Below are positions 53,004-62,832 of a stretch of DNA of 64,000 bases, piece after piece; within the stretch, counting starts at the first letter, position 1; each line of letters starts with the position of its first letter. This DNA comes from Gordoniibacillus kamchatkensis (GTDB lineage: Bacteria; Bacillota; Bacilli; Paenibacillales; NBRC-103111): assembly GCF_000829455.1 (NCBI RefSeq), contig NZ_JXAK01000010.1, positions 62,001 to 126,000 on the forward strand, in the 5' to 3' direction. Under the pieces are notes generated by a model, which ran no database searches, was not told where the DNA came from, and was given only the letters and a program-made list of their open reading frames with translations. The position numbers were made by a program, and so were the translations under genes.

Positions 53004-54257
53004 TCAGCTTTCTTTTTTCAAGCCGTCCAGCAGCTCTATGGCCAGCAGCATATTGCGCAAAATGTGATACGGGTCTTTGACGGGCAGCGCGACCGTCTTG
53101 TCGACCGGCTTCCCGCTCCGATCGCGGATTTGGATCCATTCGCCGACCGCCGCGTCGGGGTTCGGAAAGGTGCGGAACACATAGTCGTGTGCCGTCCGGT
53201 ATTTGTCCAGCAAGCTGCTGCGGCCGGTCAGGCTGTGCGCAAGCAGCAGCGAATAAAGGATCTCCGAATGGGGCCACCAGATTTTCATATCCCAGGTGTC
53301 GACAATGAGCGCCTCGTATCTGCCGCCGATAAGCCGTCCTTTCGGCGCGCCTCCGTCGCGGTCGACTTCGCGGAACAAGCCGCCGTACTCCGCATCCCAG
53401 CCCAGCTCGAACGACCGCTCGATCACGTCCGCCGCCTGCTCGATCCGGTCCGCCCGGCCCGTCTTGGCCGCCTCGGCCATGACGAACCACATGCATTCGA
53501 CGGCATGCCCCGGCGTTATATGGCGGCACAGCAGCGTATCGGCGTCACGGGGATCGGCCGGCAGCATTTCCCGCAGCAGGCGGCCGTCGCGGAACCGGTC
53601 CATAATCGAGTCCATATATCCGCTCGCCTCGGCTCTTACTGCCGCCGCTTCCGGATGGCCGTGCGCAGCCAGCGTGTCCGCCAGCTCCTGCGCTACGTTG
53701 AGCAAAATCATCGGCGTCGACTGCGCTTCGAATCCGTCCGGCACCGGGTACGGCTCGCTGCGCGCATCTCCGTTCGCGAGCCGTTCCCTGATGCGGCGAT
53801 ACAGACGGAGCGCATCGGCGAGTGCCGCTCTGTCCGCGGAGACCGAAGCGTATTTGGCGAAGCCTGAGACGACGAAGCAATCGGCGAAAAAGCTGATATC
53901 GTAGCCGAGGCCGGGAATCGCTTCTTTCTTGTCTCCGTCCGCGGTCAACACATAAGCGCAGTTCCCGTTGTCCAGAAACACATGCCTGCGCAAAAACTCC
54001 GCCGTACGCCGCGCATGGTCCAGGCAAAAATCGGCGTCCCCGGCCAGGGAGCCTCTGCGCATCATCGCAGCCGCCTGCGATAAAATCCAGACAAACCTGC
54101 CCTGCGACCAGGTGTATTTGTCCGTGCTGACGAGCTCCGTGCCCGCATTGTTGAAGCAGGTGTAAATGCCGCCTCGTTCGCTGTCGAGCGCCCGGTACCA
54201 GAACGGCAGCAGCACGTTTTCGACATGCGCGCGGTAAAAAGGCAATAACGGTTCCAT
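53004..54257 (-). CDS. AGE-family epimerase (N-acylglucosamine 2-epimerase-like)
   Basis: 417 aa (alpha/alpha)6-barrel. Conserved segments are KYTWSQGRFVWILSQAA, FFADCFVVSGFAKYA, the catalytic-type histidine motif CRHITPGHAVECMWFV and KIWWPHSEILYSLLLA. AGE enzymes interconvert GlcNAc and ManNAc or epimerise related sugars such as cellobiose or mannose. With NagA-like and NagB-like genes in the operon, an amino-sugar substrate is likely. It follows the MalG-type permease by 23 nt. Confidence 0.88.
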   Translation of the reverse strand: MEPLLPFYRAHVENVLLPFWYRALDSERGGIYTCFNNAGTELVSTDKYTWSQGRFVWILSQAAAMMRRGSLAGDADFCLDHARRTAEFLRRHVFLDNGNCAYVLTADGDKKEAIPGLGYDISFFADCFVVSGFAKYASVSADRAALADALRLYRRIRERLANGDARSEPYPVPDGFEAQSTPMILLNVAQELADTLAAHGHPEAAAVRAEASGYMDSIMDRFRDGRLLREMLPADPRDADTLLCRHITPGHAVECMWFVMAEAAKTGRADRIEQAADVIERSFELGWDAEYGGLFREVDRDGGAPKGRLIGGRYEALIVDTWDMKIWWPHSEILYSLLLAHSLTGRSSLLDKYRTAHDYVFRTFPNPDAAVGEWIQIRDRSGKPVDKTVALPVKDPYHILRNMLLAIELLDGLKKES

Positions 54258-54280
54258 CGGCCACCCCGCGAAAGGTTAAG

Positions 54281-55108
54281 TTATTTGCTTCCGGTCATGC
54301 TAACGCTTTGGATAATGTGCCGCCGCAGGAACAGGAACACGAGCAAGATCGGCAGCACGGAAATGACCGAGCCCGCGGACAGAACCGTCATATCGATCGA
54401 GAACGAGCCCTGGAAGCCGGCGAGGCCAAGCTCCATCGTAAACATTTTCTTGTCGCCGACGACGAGCAGCGGCCAAATAAACGCGTTCCAGGCTTCGATA
54501 AAAGCGAAAATGCCCAAGGCGCTCATCGGCGCGACGAGGAGGGGCACGACGATTTGGCCGAATATGCGCCATTCCGAAGCGCCGTCGATTCGCGCAGCCT
54601 CGATCATCTCGTCGGGAATTTGCTGGACGATATTTTGCCGCATGAAAAAGATGCCGAAGCTCATGACCAGATACGGCAGCACCATGCCGCCGAACTTATT
54701 CAGCAGCTCCAGCTGCTGCATCTGCAAATACAGCGGAATCATATAGATTTCGAACGGGACGATAGCGGTGGTCAAAAAGACCGAAAAAATAAAAGTCAGC
54801 CCGTAATAACGGAATTTGGCGAAAATGTAGCCGGAAACGAGCGATGTAAACAGGATCGCGAGCGCCGACACCGTCGCCATCTTCAAGCTGTTCCAAAAAT
54901 ACAGATGGAACGGAGCCGTTTCGAAAACGGCCGCAAAGTTGCGGAAATTGAAATGCGCGGGAATGAACGTCGGCGGCCAGGCGTTGACTTCGGTGCTCGT
55001 CTTGAACGCCGTGCCGACCATCCACAGAAAAGGAATGACCATAATAATCGCGCCTGCCGTTAAGAGCAGCAAGCTGGCAATTGATGCGATGCGGTTTTTC
55101 CGTTTCAT
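54281..55108 (-). CDS. carbohydrate ABC transporter permease (MalG type)
   Basis: 275 aa, six helices. The EAA loop is MIEAARIDGASEWRIFGQIVVPLL. Its ATG overlaps the stop of the MalF-type partner by four bases (ATGA). Works with the lipoprotein at 61119-62452. No ATPase gene is present in the operon. Confidence 0.92.
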   Translation of the reverse strand: MKRKNRIASIASLLLLTAGAIIMVIPFLWMVGTAFKTSTEVNAWPPTFIPAHFNFRNFAAVFETAPFHLYFWNSLKMATVSALAILFTSLVSGYIFAKFRYYGLTFIFSVFLTTAIVPFEIYMIPLYLQMQQLELLNKFGGMVLPYLVMSFGIFFMRQNIVQQIPDEMIEAARIDGASEWRIFGQIVVPLLVAPMSALGIFAFIEAWNAFIWPLLVVGDKKMFTMELGLAGFQGSFSIDMTVLSAGSVISVLPILLVFLFLRRHIIQSVSMTGSK

Positions 55109-56027
55109 CGTCTCGCCCCTTTCGCGGAAGCAGTGTTGTCCTTAGCCAGCCACAGCTGAACCAGCGTAAGAACGAGCACGATCAGGAACAGAACGACCGC
55201 TTCGGCCGAGGCGTAGCCCATTTTGTAATATCGGAATCCGTTTTCGATCATGTCGTAGACGAGCACTCGGACCAGGTAGCCCGGAGAGCCTTGAACGTCG
55301 GAGGCGAGAATGTACACCTGGCTGAATACGTTGTACCCGTGAATGAGCGTGACGATGGATACGAACACGGTGATCGGCTTCAGCAGCGGAATCGTGATGT
55401 AGCGGAACGCCTTCGCTCCCGCCGCCCCGTCGATGGCCGCCGCTTCGTAATATTCCTTCGAAATGCCGGTCATGCCGACAAGAAAAATAATCATGTTGTA
55501 TCCGATCGTTTTCCACACCGTCAGCATGATGACCGATACGACGGCCAAGGAAGTGTCGAACAGCCACGCCTGCGGGGCGATGCCGAACCAGGACAGAAAG
55601 TAGTTAAGGAGTCCGTGCTTGGAGTCGAGAATCCACTTCCAGGTCATGGCCACGGGAACCATCGGGGTAATGTAAGGCAGGAAATAAAGCGCCTCGTACC
55701 AGGACTTGAAGCGGATTCCCCGGCTGAGCAAATGGGCGATGAACATGGCGATCGGAACGCTGAATACGAGAACGCTGAAAGCGATGATCGACGTATTTTG
55801 AGAGCGAGCACGAATGGCTCGTTCTGAAACAGCGTTTGGTAATTATCGAGACCGACAAAAGGCTTTTTGACGGATACCATGTCCCAGTCGAAGAAGCTGA
55901 TCCCTATCGTTTTGACAATCGGTATAAACCGCAAATAGCCGTACAACACAATGATCGGCGCTAAGCCGACGATGCAAAACCAGTGGCCGGGTTTAAGACG
56001 GAACTTTTTCCTGGTGACGGACGCCAT
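55105..56027 (-). CDS. carbohydrate ABC transporter permease (MalF type), frameshifted
   Basis: The first frame encodes the N-terminus (KPGHWFCIVGLAPIIVLYGYL, FVGLDNYQTLFQNEPFVLALK); the other continues NTSIIAFSVLVFSVPIAMFIAHLLSRG and includes the EAA loop YYEAAAIDGAAGAKAFRYITIPLL. Adding one A to the AAAA run near 55797 (TTTT on the plus strand) joins them into 307 aa; the span is one base short of whole codons. Partner of the overlapping MalG-type permease. Confidence 0.85.
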
Positions 56028-56078
56028 ATTCCTAACCCCCTTTTCCCAATATTCAACTCGAATGCACGAACGCGCCTG

Positions 56079-56840
56079 TCACAATAAAGAGGCGCTGTCC
56101 GCATCGAGGTACAAGCGGCAGTCTTTGGCTTTCCGCAGCACGGAAGCCGGGCATTTGACGTCGACGGGACCGTACAAGGCGTCGCGGACGGCGCCGCTTT
56201 TGCGTTCTCCGGGAACGGTGCAGAAAATGGACGAAGCCGACAAAATCGTCGGAATCGTGAGGGTGAGCGCTTCTTCGGGCACTTCGTCCAGAGCGGCGAA
56301 GCAGCCGTCGTTCACTTGCTGGCGGCGGCTCGTTTCGTCCAGCTTCACGATTTTGATCGGATGCGGGTCGCGAAAGTCCGCAACGTGCGGATCGTTAAAA
56401 GCGATATGGCCGTTCTCGCCGATGCCGATGCAGGCGATGTCGAGCGGATAGTCCGCCAGCAGCCGGGCGTACCGGGCGCATTCCGCGGCGGGGTCGTTCA
56501 TCCCGTCGATGGCATGGAACTGCCGCGGCTGCCTCAGCCCGAACAATTTGTCCTGCAAGTAACGCGAGAAGCTTTGCGGCGCTTCGGCCGGCAGCCCGAT
56601 ATATTCATCCAGATGAAAGCACATAAGCCGCTCCCACCGGATTCCCTTCTCTTCCCTGAGAAAGTCCAGAAATTCGTTCTGGGAAGGAGCGGAAGCGAAG
56701 GCGACCGAGACCGCAGCCTGCGTCTCCTGCAGCTCCCTGATTTTGGCCGCAACGTCGCGGGCTACGGCCTCCCCCATCATTTCCCGCGAAGGATGGCGCA
56801 TTACCGTCATCCGGCTTACGGTCAACTGGCTTTTCTCCAT
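56079..56840 (-). CDS. NagB-like glucosamine-6-phosphate deaminase/isomerase family protein
   Basis: 253 aa from the ATG at 56840 (GGAAGGT upstream). It has the NagB fold with FHLDEYIGLP (Asp78) and GIGENGHIAFNDP. Compared with canonical NagB (GVGxDGHIAFNEP) the active-site Asp is Asn143 and the Glu is Asp150, while His145 is kept. NagB converts glucosamine 6-phosphate to fructose 6-phosphate and ammonia; the changes suggest a related but different amino sugar. It lies 16 nt after the LacI gene and 51 nt before the permease. Confidence 0.85.
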   Translation of the reverse strand: MEKSQLTVSRMTVMRHPSREMMGEAVARDVAAKIRELQETQAAVSVAFASAPSQNEFLDFLREEKGIRWERLMCFHLDEYIGLPAEAPQSFSRYLQDKLFGLRQPRQFHAIDGMNDPAAECARYARLLADYPLDIACIGIGENGHIAFNDPHVADFRDPHPIKIVKLDETSRRQQVNDGCFAALDEVPEEALTLTIPTILSASSIFCTVPGERKSGAVRDALYGPVDVKCPASVLRKAKDCRLYLDADSASLL

Positions 56841-56856
56841 GTGCAACCTTCCGTTT

Positions 56857-57872
56857 CTATTGGGGATATATTGGTTTGACCGACGAGCGAACGATGAGCT
56901 TTTCCTGCAGCGTCATATGTTCGTACGAGCCGGCCTCTTTCCCGAAAATGCGGTCGAACAGCTTGCGCGCCAGCGCCTTTCCGCCGTCATAAGTCGGAAT
57001 GGAGACGCTGCTGAGCGGAAAGGTCGTCAGCTCGATGTCGTCGAAGCCGACGACGGACAGATGCTCCGGCACTTGCAGGCCGGCAGCCGTAAACGACTTG
57101 ATGAGGCCGATGGCGATGACGTCGTCGAAGCAGATCACGGCGGTAGGGCGGTCCTCCGCTTTTGCTTCCGCCAGCCGGGCACCTGCGGCGATGCCGTCCT
57201 CAAGCCTTTGGCTCCGTCAAAAATAAACTTTTCGTCGATAGGGACGCCACGCTGCCTCATCGTATCGGCAAAAGCTTCGAAGCGAAGCTTCGACGCTCTC
57301 GAGGTGCTCAATCCGCGGACGAAGCCGATCCGGGTATGGCCGCTCTCGAGCAGCAGTTCGGCCGCCTGGCGCCCGCCTCCGTAATCGTCGAATTCCACCG
57401 TATCGCATTCGAGCCCTTGAATTTTGCCGAGCAGGACGAACGGCACCGGCTTTTGATTCAGCGCGAAAATGTGGTCGAACGACACCTCTTCGAGCAGCGG
57501 CGCAATAACGAGGCCGTCCACCCGTTTGCGGACCATGGCCTGGATATGTTTGATTTCGGCCTGATGCGATTCCCCGCTGCTGCACAGAAACACGGTATAG
57601 CCGTGCTCCTCCGCCACTTCCTGCACGCCTTTGGTCATATGATTGTAGAAAGGGTTGGTGATGTCCTTAATAATCAGCCCGATCGATCCGGTCGAATTCG
57701 AGGATAAGCCTCTGGCGATTTCGTTAGGCACGTAGCCGTACTTCTCGGCCGCTTGCAGCACTTTCTGCCTTGTTTTGGCGGAGAAGCCTTCTTTGTTGTT
57801 CAGGACGCCGGAGACCGTGCTTTTCGCAAGGCCGGTAACCTTGGCCAAATCTGCGATAGTGATGTTCATCAT
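56857..57872 (-). CDS. LacI-family transcriptional regulator, frameshifted
   Basis: The first frame has the LacI headpiece TIADLAKVTGLAKSTVSGVLNN and most of the sugar-binding domain (IGLIIKDITNPFYNHMTKGV); the second supplies the end (AVICFDDVIAIGLIKSFTAAGLQVPEHLSVVGFDDIELT). Adding one base near 57202 restores KGLEDGIAAGARLAEA and 338 aa; the span is one base short of whole codons. Its start overlaps the stop of the upstream isomerase gene, with GGAGGA upstream. It probably binds the TTTGAACCGGTTCAAA-type sites in the operon promoter region. Confidence 0.86.
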
Positions 57873-58732
57873 GATGTCCTCCCCGCCGATAAAACGGTGC
57901 GCAGACCCTCCAGCGTCAGGCCGGTGCCGTGGGCCGCCGTCCCGCCCTCAGGCACGTAATGAGTCTCGATCGTGTACAGGCCCGAATAACCGTCGCGTTC
58001 CAGAGCGCTTAACTGCGCCCCGTAAGGCACAGCCCCCTGCCCGATAGGCACGCACCTCGGAACTCCGCCCTCGTCCGTCAAGGCATCCTTCAAATGCACA
58101 TGGCCGATAACGTCCTTCACCGCGCCGTAGCCTTCCGGGTACGCCGGCTTGCCGCCATAAGCTTCGTTGCCCGGGTCCCACAGCACCTTCAGGGCGGGAG
58201 AAGCAGCGAGGCGCGCCAGCCGGCCGACCTCCGCCGCATAGCCGCCGTTGCACGAAGGCTCATTTTCCAGCAAAAGCGTAACGCCGGCCTTTTCCGCCAT
58301 GGCCGCCGCCGCTTTCAAATGGGTCACGATATCCGATTCGTAAGCTTTGGGGTCGTTTTCCCGCCAGAAGGAAAAAATACGAATTCGCTTTGTACCAAGC
58401 AGCCCCGCAATTTCGATTGCCCTCTCCAGCTTGCGGTAGTGCGCCTCCACCCTTTCCTCGCGCTGTCCGAACGCATCTCCCGTTTGCACGGGACGCGACG
58501 GATCGAGCGCGCATTTGAACACGGGAGACGCGACAGCGGACACGAACAGCCCGCGCTTCTCCGTTTCCTTCCTGATATCCAGCAGCGCGGCGTCCGCCAA
58601 ATCGATGACGTTGCGCCCTTCCACCGTGCGGATTTCCACATGAGCCAAACGGTGCTCCGCCGCCCAATCCAGAGCTTCCCGCAAGTCGGGGGATACTTCG
58701 TCCGTCAAGACGCCCAGACGATCCCAAATCAT
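57869..58732 (-). CDS. sugar phosphate isomerase/epimerase family TIM-barrel protein
   Basis: 287 aa from the ATG at 58732 (AAGGA at 9 nt; an ATG two codons upstream at 58738 is closer to that site). Xylose-isomerase-like fold with LTDEVSPDLREALDWAAEH at the first strand, RIRIFSFWRE, the metal-ligand Glu in LLLENEPSCNG, VLWDPGNEAY, GHVHLKDAL and YTIETHYVPEGG. Such enzymes act on keto-sugars or inosose-like compounds. Sits between the DegT and LacI genes and overlaps the latter. Confidence 0.88.
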   Translation of the reverse strand: MIWDRLGVLTDEVSPDLREALDWAAEHRLAHVEIRTVEGRNVIDLADAALLDIRKETEKRGLFVSAVASPVFKCALDPSRPVQTGDAFGQREERVEAHYRKLERAIEIAGLLGTKRIRIFSFWRENDPKAYESDIVTHLKAAAAMAEKAGVTLLLENEPSCNGGYAAEVGRLARLAASPALKVLWDPGNEAYGGKPAYPEGYGAVKDVIGHVHLKDALTDEGGVPRCVPIGQGAVPYGAQLSALERDGYSGLYTIETHYVPEGGTAAHGTGLTLEGLRTVLSAGRTS

Positions 58733-58760
58733 CGGCATTCGTCCTTTCCAGTCGTTTCTG

Positions 58761-59948
58761 TCAAGCCGATTGTACGACTTTTCGGAAGGCGGCGGCAATA
58801 TCGCGGACATCCTCTTCGCCGCCCAGCAAGACGTTCTGCGGCAGCCAGAGAGCTTCTTGCCCGCACGCCCGCTCGGCGACCGGACACGGCTGGATGCGGG
58901 CTTCCCCCGTTCGCTTCCGGACCTCGTCCAAAATCGCGCGGTTCCGGTTGAGCGGCACGTAGCCTTCGTGCACCGGAATTCCCTCCGCGTTCATCCGCGC
59001 GAAAAACTCGCGTTTGCCAAGCTTCAGCCGCTGCGGGTCGATTTTGAACAAATACAGATGGTAGGCGTGGCGAGTCACCTTCGGGCCGTATTGGAGCGGC
59101 TGCACGCCGTCGATTTCCAGCAGCAGCTCGGTGAGCAGCCGCGCGTTGCGCTCGCGCACCAACATTTGCTCCTCCAGCCGGGTCAATTGGCCGAGCAGGA
59201 TCGCCGCCTGAAATTCGGTCATCCGCAAATTCCACCCGAGAACTTCGTGCTGGTACCATTCGCCGCCGCGGATGCGGCCCGCGTTCGTCAGCGACCACGC
59301 TTTGTCCGCCAGCTCCGGATCGTTCGTCACAATCATGCCGCCTTCGCCGGCGTTCATATTTTTGCTGGACTGGAAGCTGAACGTGCCCAGGTCGCCGATC
59401 GCTCCGACCGGCCGCCCGTCCCAGCGGGCGCCGACCGCCTGTGCGGAGTCCTCGATGATGCGCAGGCCGTGTTTTGCCGCTATTTCTCTCAGCCTGGTCA
59501 TATTCGCCGGGCCGCCGCCGATGTGGACCGGAATGATCGCTTTCGTCCTCGGCGTAATTAGCGCCTCGACCTGTTCCGGGTCCAGCAGGAGCGTGTTCTC
59601 CTCGACGTCCGCAAATACGGGGATGGCTCCCAGCATGAGCGGTGCAGCCGCGGTCGCGTAAAACGTGTACGGCGGCACAATGACTTCGTCGCCCGCCTGA
59701 ACGCCTGCCGCCAGCAGAGCAACCGTAATCGCCACGGTGCCGTTCACAACGGTCACGGCATGCTTCGCTTCATGCAGCGCGGCAAACCGCTCTTCCGCCT
59801 CCGGCAGCTTGACCCGGCCCGTGCCGCCCCATTTGCCGGAACGGAGCACTTCCATCAGCAGCTTCTCTTCCGTCTCGCCATATACCGGCCATTCGGGGAA
59901 AGGCTTCGTCCGCACCGGAGCTCCCCCGTCAATTGCCAATTTGGACAC
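58761..59948 (-). CDS. DegT/DnrJ/EryC1/StrS-family PLP-dependent sugar aminotransferase
   Basis: 395 aa. PLP contacts appear as Asp167 (IIEDSAQAVGA) and Lys196 in FSFQSSKNMNAGEGG; GEWYQHEVLGWNLRMTEFQAAI is the family subunit-interface block. These enzymes add or remove an amino group at a keto-sugar carbon. Next to a Gfo/Idh/MocA dehydrogenase, as in kanosamine-type systems, it may interconvert 3-keto and 3-amino sugars; in this import operon the deaminating direction is plausible. It lies 24 nt after the dehydrogenase gene. Confidence 0.92.
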   Translation of the reverse strand: MSKLAIDGGAPVRTKPFPEWPVYGETEEKLLMEVLRSGKWGGTGRVKLPEAEERFAALHEAKHAVTVVNGTVAITVALLAAGVQAGDEVIVPPYTFYATAAAPLMLGAIPVFADVEENTLLLDPEQVEALITPRTKAIIPVHIGGGPANMTRLREIAAKHGLRIIEDSAQAVGARWDGRPVGAIGDLGTFSFQSSKNMNAGEGGMIVTNDPELADKAWSLTNAGRIRGGEWYQHEVLGWNLRMTEFQAAILLGQLTRLEEQMLVRERNARLLTELLLEIDGVQPLQYGPKVTRHAYHLYLFKIDPQRLKLGKREFFARMNAEGIPVHEGYVPLNRNRAILDEVRKRTGEARIQPCPVAERACGQEALWLPQNVLLGGEEDVRDIAAAFRKVVQSA

Positions 59949-59972
59949 TTGACACGCCTCCTCTTCGACCTG

Positions 59973-61010
59973 CTAATTGTTCAGAAAAACTTCCCTTCCC
60001 GTTCTGGCGGACTCGTAAATGGCAAGGATCAGATCGACCGATTTCCTCGCCTCTTCGCCGCTCACGTACGGCTCCCTGTCATCGCGAATCGCCCGGATGA
60101 TGTCGTTGACATAAAAGTAGTGGCCCTCGACGGCGATATTTTGCGGATTGCTGCTGGACGACAGCCCCAGCGTATCTTCGTATTCCGGCGCAGGCTCCTC
60201 CCGGCCGTGAAACGTCCACTGCCTGATCCCCTCATCGCCGAATTCGATCGTACCCCGCTCCCCGTGAATTTCGAAACGGGTCTCTTGTCCGGGATATACG
60301 GAGGTCGCCGCCTGGATGGTGCCGAACGCCCCGCTCTTGTATTTCAAAGCCGCAACAGCCGTATCTTCCACTTCAATATCTCTGGCCAAAGCACCGGTAT
60401 AGGCAAATACCGACTCGACATCTCCCATCAAGAACTGAATTAAGTCGACGCCGTGCACGCCCTGGTTCATGAGCGCCCCTCCGCCATCCAAGCGCCACGT
60501 TCCCCGCCAGCCGCCGCTGCGGTAATATTCGGGGCTGCGGTAATACTTCAAATAGGCGTTGCCCAGCACGGGCCTGCCGATCTTGCCGTCCAGCATCGCT
60601 TGGCGGGCGTGCAGCATAGCGGGCATGAGCCGCCTTTGGAACACGCAGCCCAGCTTGACATTATGCTTTCGGCATTCGTCGATCATATCCGTCATCCGCT
60701 GTGCATCCACCTCCAGCGGCTTCTCGCACAGCACGTGCTTGCCGGCCCGCGCCGCCGCGACGGCCACTTCGGCATGCAGCCCGCTCGGCGTGCATACACA
60801 GACGACGTCGATTTCTTCCATACACATCATGTCCCGGTAGTCGGCAAATAGGCGCACATCGGCAAAGCCTTCCGCAAGCTGTCTCGCTTTATCCGCGTTC
60901 TTGTCGGCTATTGCCGCAAGCTCCGCACCTCGGTGCCTTCGGATCGATTCCGCATGAAGCTTGGCGATGGATCCCGCTCCAACGATGGCGAACCTGATTT
61001 TGTCCGGCAT
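59973..61010 (-). CDS. Gfo/Idh/MocA-family oxidoreductase
   Basis: 345 aa. It has the Rossmann motif FAIVGAGSIAKLHAESI (G11-x-G-x-x-A), CEKPLEVD with Lys97, and GGWRGTWRLDGGGALMNQGVHGVDLIQFLMG with the conserved Asp/His active-site pair. The ATG at 61010 has GGGGGG upstream; the longer frame to 61106 crosses a terminator hairpin and is unlikely. It probably oxidises a sugar hydroxyl (often C3) with NAD(P). It is the second gene after the binding lipoprotein. Confidence 0.92.
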   Translation of the reverse strand: MPDKIRFAIVGAGSIAKLHAESIRRHRGAELAAIADKNADKARQLAEGFADVRLFADYRDMMCMEEIDVVCVCTPSGLHAEVAVAAARAGKHVLCEKPLEVDAQRMTDMIDECRKHNVKLGCVFQRRLMPAMLHARQAMLDGKIGRPVLGNAYLKYYRSPEYYRSGGWRGTWRLDGGGALMNQGVHGVDLIQFLMGDVESVFAYTGALARDIEVEDTAVAALKYKSGAFGTIQAATSVYPGQETRFEIHGERGTIEFGDEGIRQWTFHGREEPAPEYEDTLGLSSSSNPQNIAVEGHYFYVNDIIRAIRDDREPYVSGEEARKSVDLILAIYESARTGREVFLNN

Positions 61011-61058
61011 GAACGCCCCCCCTTTCTCCCTATGCCGGAAAGCCTGCACTACTCTTTG

Positions 61059-61100
61059 CAAAAGCGGGCCCGTCCCTGCCTTGACTGCGGTCGGGCCCGC
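61059..61100 (-). terminator. intra-operon terminator-like hairpin after the binding-protein gene
   Basis: GCGGGCCCG (61064-61072) / CGGGCCCGC (61092-61100) is a perfect 9-bp stem followed on the minus strand by TTTT. It lies between the lipoprotein and dehydrogenase genes, the usual place for partial termination that raises binding-protein levels. Confidence 0.75.
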
Positions 61101-61118
61101 CCGCATTCGTCAAGCCGC

Positions 61119-62452
61119 TTAGTCGGCGTACTTGCCGGCTTTTTTCAAAATATCGTTCGTCTCTTTCGCCGCTTCGTCCAGGAACGCTTTGATCTTTTCC
61201 GGATTGTCGACCATCGACGGATCGGTATAGCCCTTGGTCGCGAGCCGGTCGGCGAACTTCGTCAAAATCTCGTCGAACTCGGGCATAGCCGGATACATTT
61301 GATAATCCTGTTTGGTAAAGAAGGCTTTATATTGAGGAAACTCTTTGTACAGATCCGCCAAATCCAGATCGCTGCGCGGAACGAGCCAGCCGCTCATGGA
61401 AATGAGCTGCTTGTGATTGTCCGGCTTGGTGATAAAGCGGATGAAATCCCACGCGGCGTCGGCCTTCGCTTTATCGGTGCTGCTACGTAGTAGTTGATCA
61501 GGCTGATGACGTTCGCCTTGAGCGGCGCCGCGTCGTAGTTCAGATCGGGCGCTTTTTTCTTCGTGTCCGGAATGACGTTCGATTCGCGGATGTAGAAGGC
61601 CGCCGCTTTCGTTTGGAACGCTTCCGTATCGTGCTTCACCTTCGGGTCGTCCGTTTTGTATTTGTGGACCATGTCGACGTACATTTGCAGCGTCGCTATG
61701 CCTTCGGGCGTGTTATAGTTGGCCTTGTACTTGCCAGGGGACACTTCCTTGACGATGCTGCCGCCCTTCTGCGCCAAAATGTTCCAGAATTTCTCTCCGA
61801 CGCCGCTGCCGCCTCCGCTCAGGCGAAGGCTCATGCCTGCGCGCACCAGATTGCCGCTCGCATCTTTTTTCGCCAGCTTCTGTGCGTACTCCAGCAGATT
61901 GTCTGCGTTCGGCGGTTCTGTAAGGCCGGCTTCCTTGAGCATGTCTTTGTTGTAGTAAATCGCTCCCGCTCCCATGAAGGCGGGCACGCCGTACGTTTTG
62001 CCGCCAACTACGGTTGAATCGACGATGATTTTCTGATGAATGCCGGAATTGTTTTGCTTCGCAAGATCGTCGGGAGCTTGCGCCAGCATGTTTCCTTCGA
62101 TATAGCGGATCGCCAGACTCGGGTTTAGCGGAAGTATATCCGCACCGCTCTTGGATGGAAGGGCGGCCGCTACTTTTTTCTCGTAATCGCGAAGCGGGAA
62201 CGAGGAAACCTCGATCGAGACGTTCGGCTTCGTTTTTTTGAAATCTTCGGCCATTTTTTTGAAATACGGATCCAGTTCCGGCCACCCTGTCCAAATGGTC
62301 AAGCTGACAGGCTTGTCCGCCGCTTGCCCGCCGCCGGAAGCCGGCTGGACGCCTGCAGCGCCTTTGTCGGAGCCGCCGCCCGAACATGCGGTAAGCGCCC
62401 CGGAGATTGCGAAAATGCCAGTAAGACCAAGGACTAATTTTTTCATCGCCAT
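61119..62452 (-). CDS. extracellular sugar-binding lipoprotein of ABC importer, frameshifted
   Basis: Starts MAMKKLVLGLTGIFAISGALTAC, a lipoprotein signal with lipobox ALTAC; GGAGGGG lies 8 nt before the ATG at 62452. Family-1 solute-binding protein body with LTIWTGWPELDPYFKKMAEDF. The first frame loses register after SLINYYVA; the other continues DKAKADAAWDFIRFITKPD ... NDILKKAGKYAD to 61119. One base restored near 61489 gives 444 aa; the span is one base short of whole codons. First gene of the amino-sugar operon, downstream of the LacI-type operators. Confidence 0.86.
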
Positions 62453-62587
62453 TCCAATACCCCTCCTCATTTTTTCTTTCCGTTGCACAACCACATTTTG
62501 ACTGCCCCGTCTGTCTCCATTGCGAATGGTTTGAGTTGTATGCCCACCTCGCTTACTGAAATTGATTTATTGAATCGGCCCGTTTTA

Positions 62588-62603
62588 TTTGAACCGGTTC
62601 AAA
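62588..62603. promoter_or_regulatory. LacI-type operator O1
   Basis: TTTGAACCGGTTCAAA is a perfect 16-bp palindrome with the central CG typical of LacI/GalR sites. It lies ~30 nt downstream of the predicted transcription start of the binding-protein gene. Confidence 0.7.
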
Positions 62604-62642
62604 TTATGGATCGGAAAAGCCGAACGTATTTATATGTAATGT

Positions 62643-62671
62643 AAAGTAACATTAATTCGCTTATCAGTCAA
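62643..62671 (-). promoter_or_regulatory. promoter of the amino-sugar operon
   Basis: Minus-strand TTGACT (complement of 62666-62671), 17-nt spacer, TACTTT (complement of 62643-62648). It lies between the two LacI-type operators and ~190 nt before the binding-protein start. Confidence 0.5.
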
Positions 62672-62716
62672 TAGATCTCCGGGAAATTGAAGCGTTCTCA
62701 AATAAATTGGGTTTTT

Positions 62717-62739
62717 TATGTTATGATTTATAACATAAT
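62717..62739. repeat. AT-rich inverted repeat upstream of the amino-sugar promoter
   Basis: TTATGTTAT (62717-62725) and ATAACATAA (62731-62739) form a perfect 9-bp inverted repeat around 5 nt. It sits ~45 nt upstream of the -35 box, a suitable place for an activator site. It is unlike the LacI-type operators. Confidence 0.4.
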
Positions 62740-62832
62740 GAAGAGGGGATTTTTCGAAAATGAGGCTTTCATGTCATGTTTGGTTGCGAAAATACTTTTC
62801 AGATTTCATTGCGCAAAAAAAGGATAGAAATA

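Noticed and set aside
52984-53529. N-terminal extension of the ceramidase-like frame
   Set aside because: It overlaps the AGE epimerase gene in another frame; AAGGAGG marks the start at 52983.
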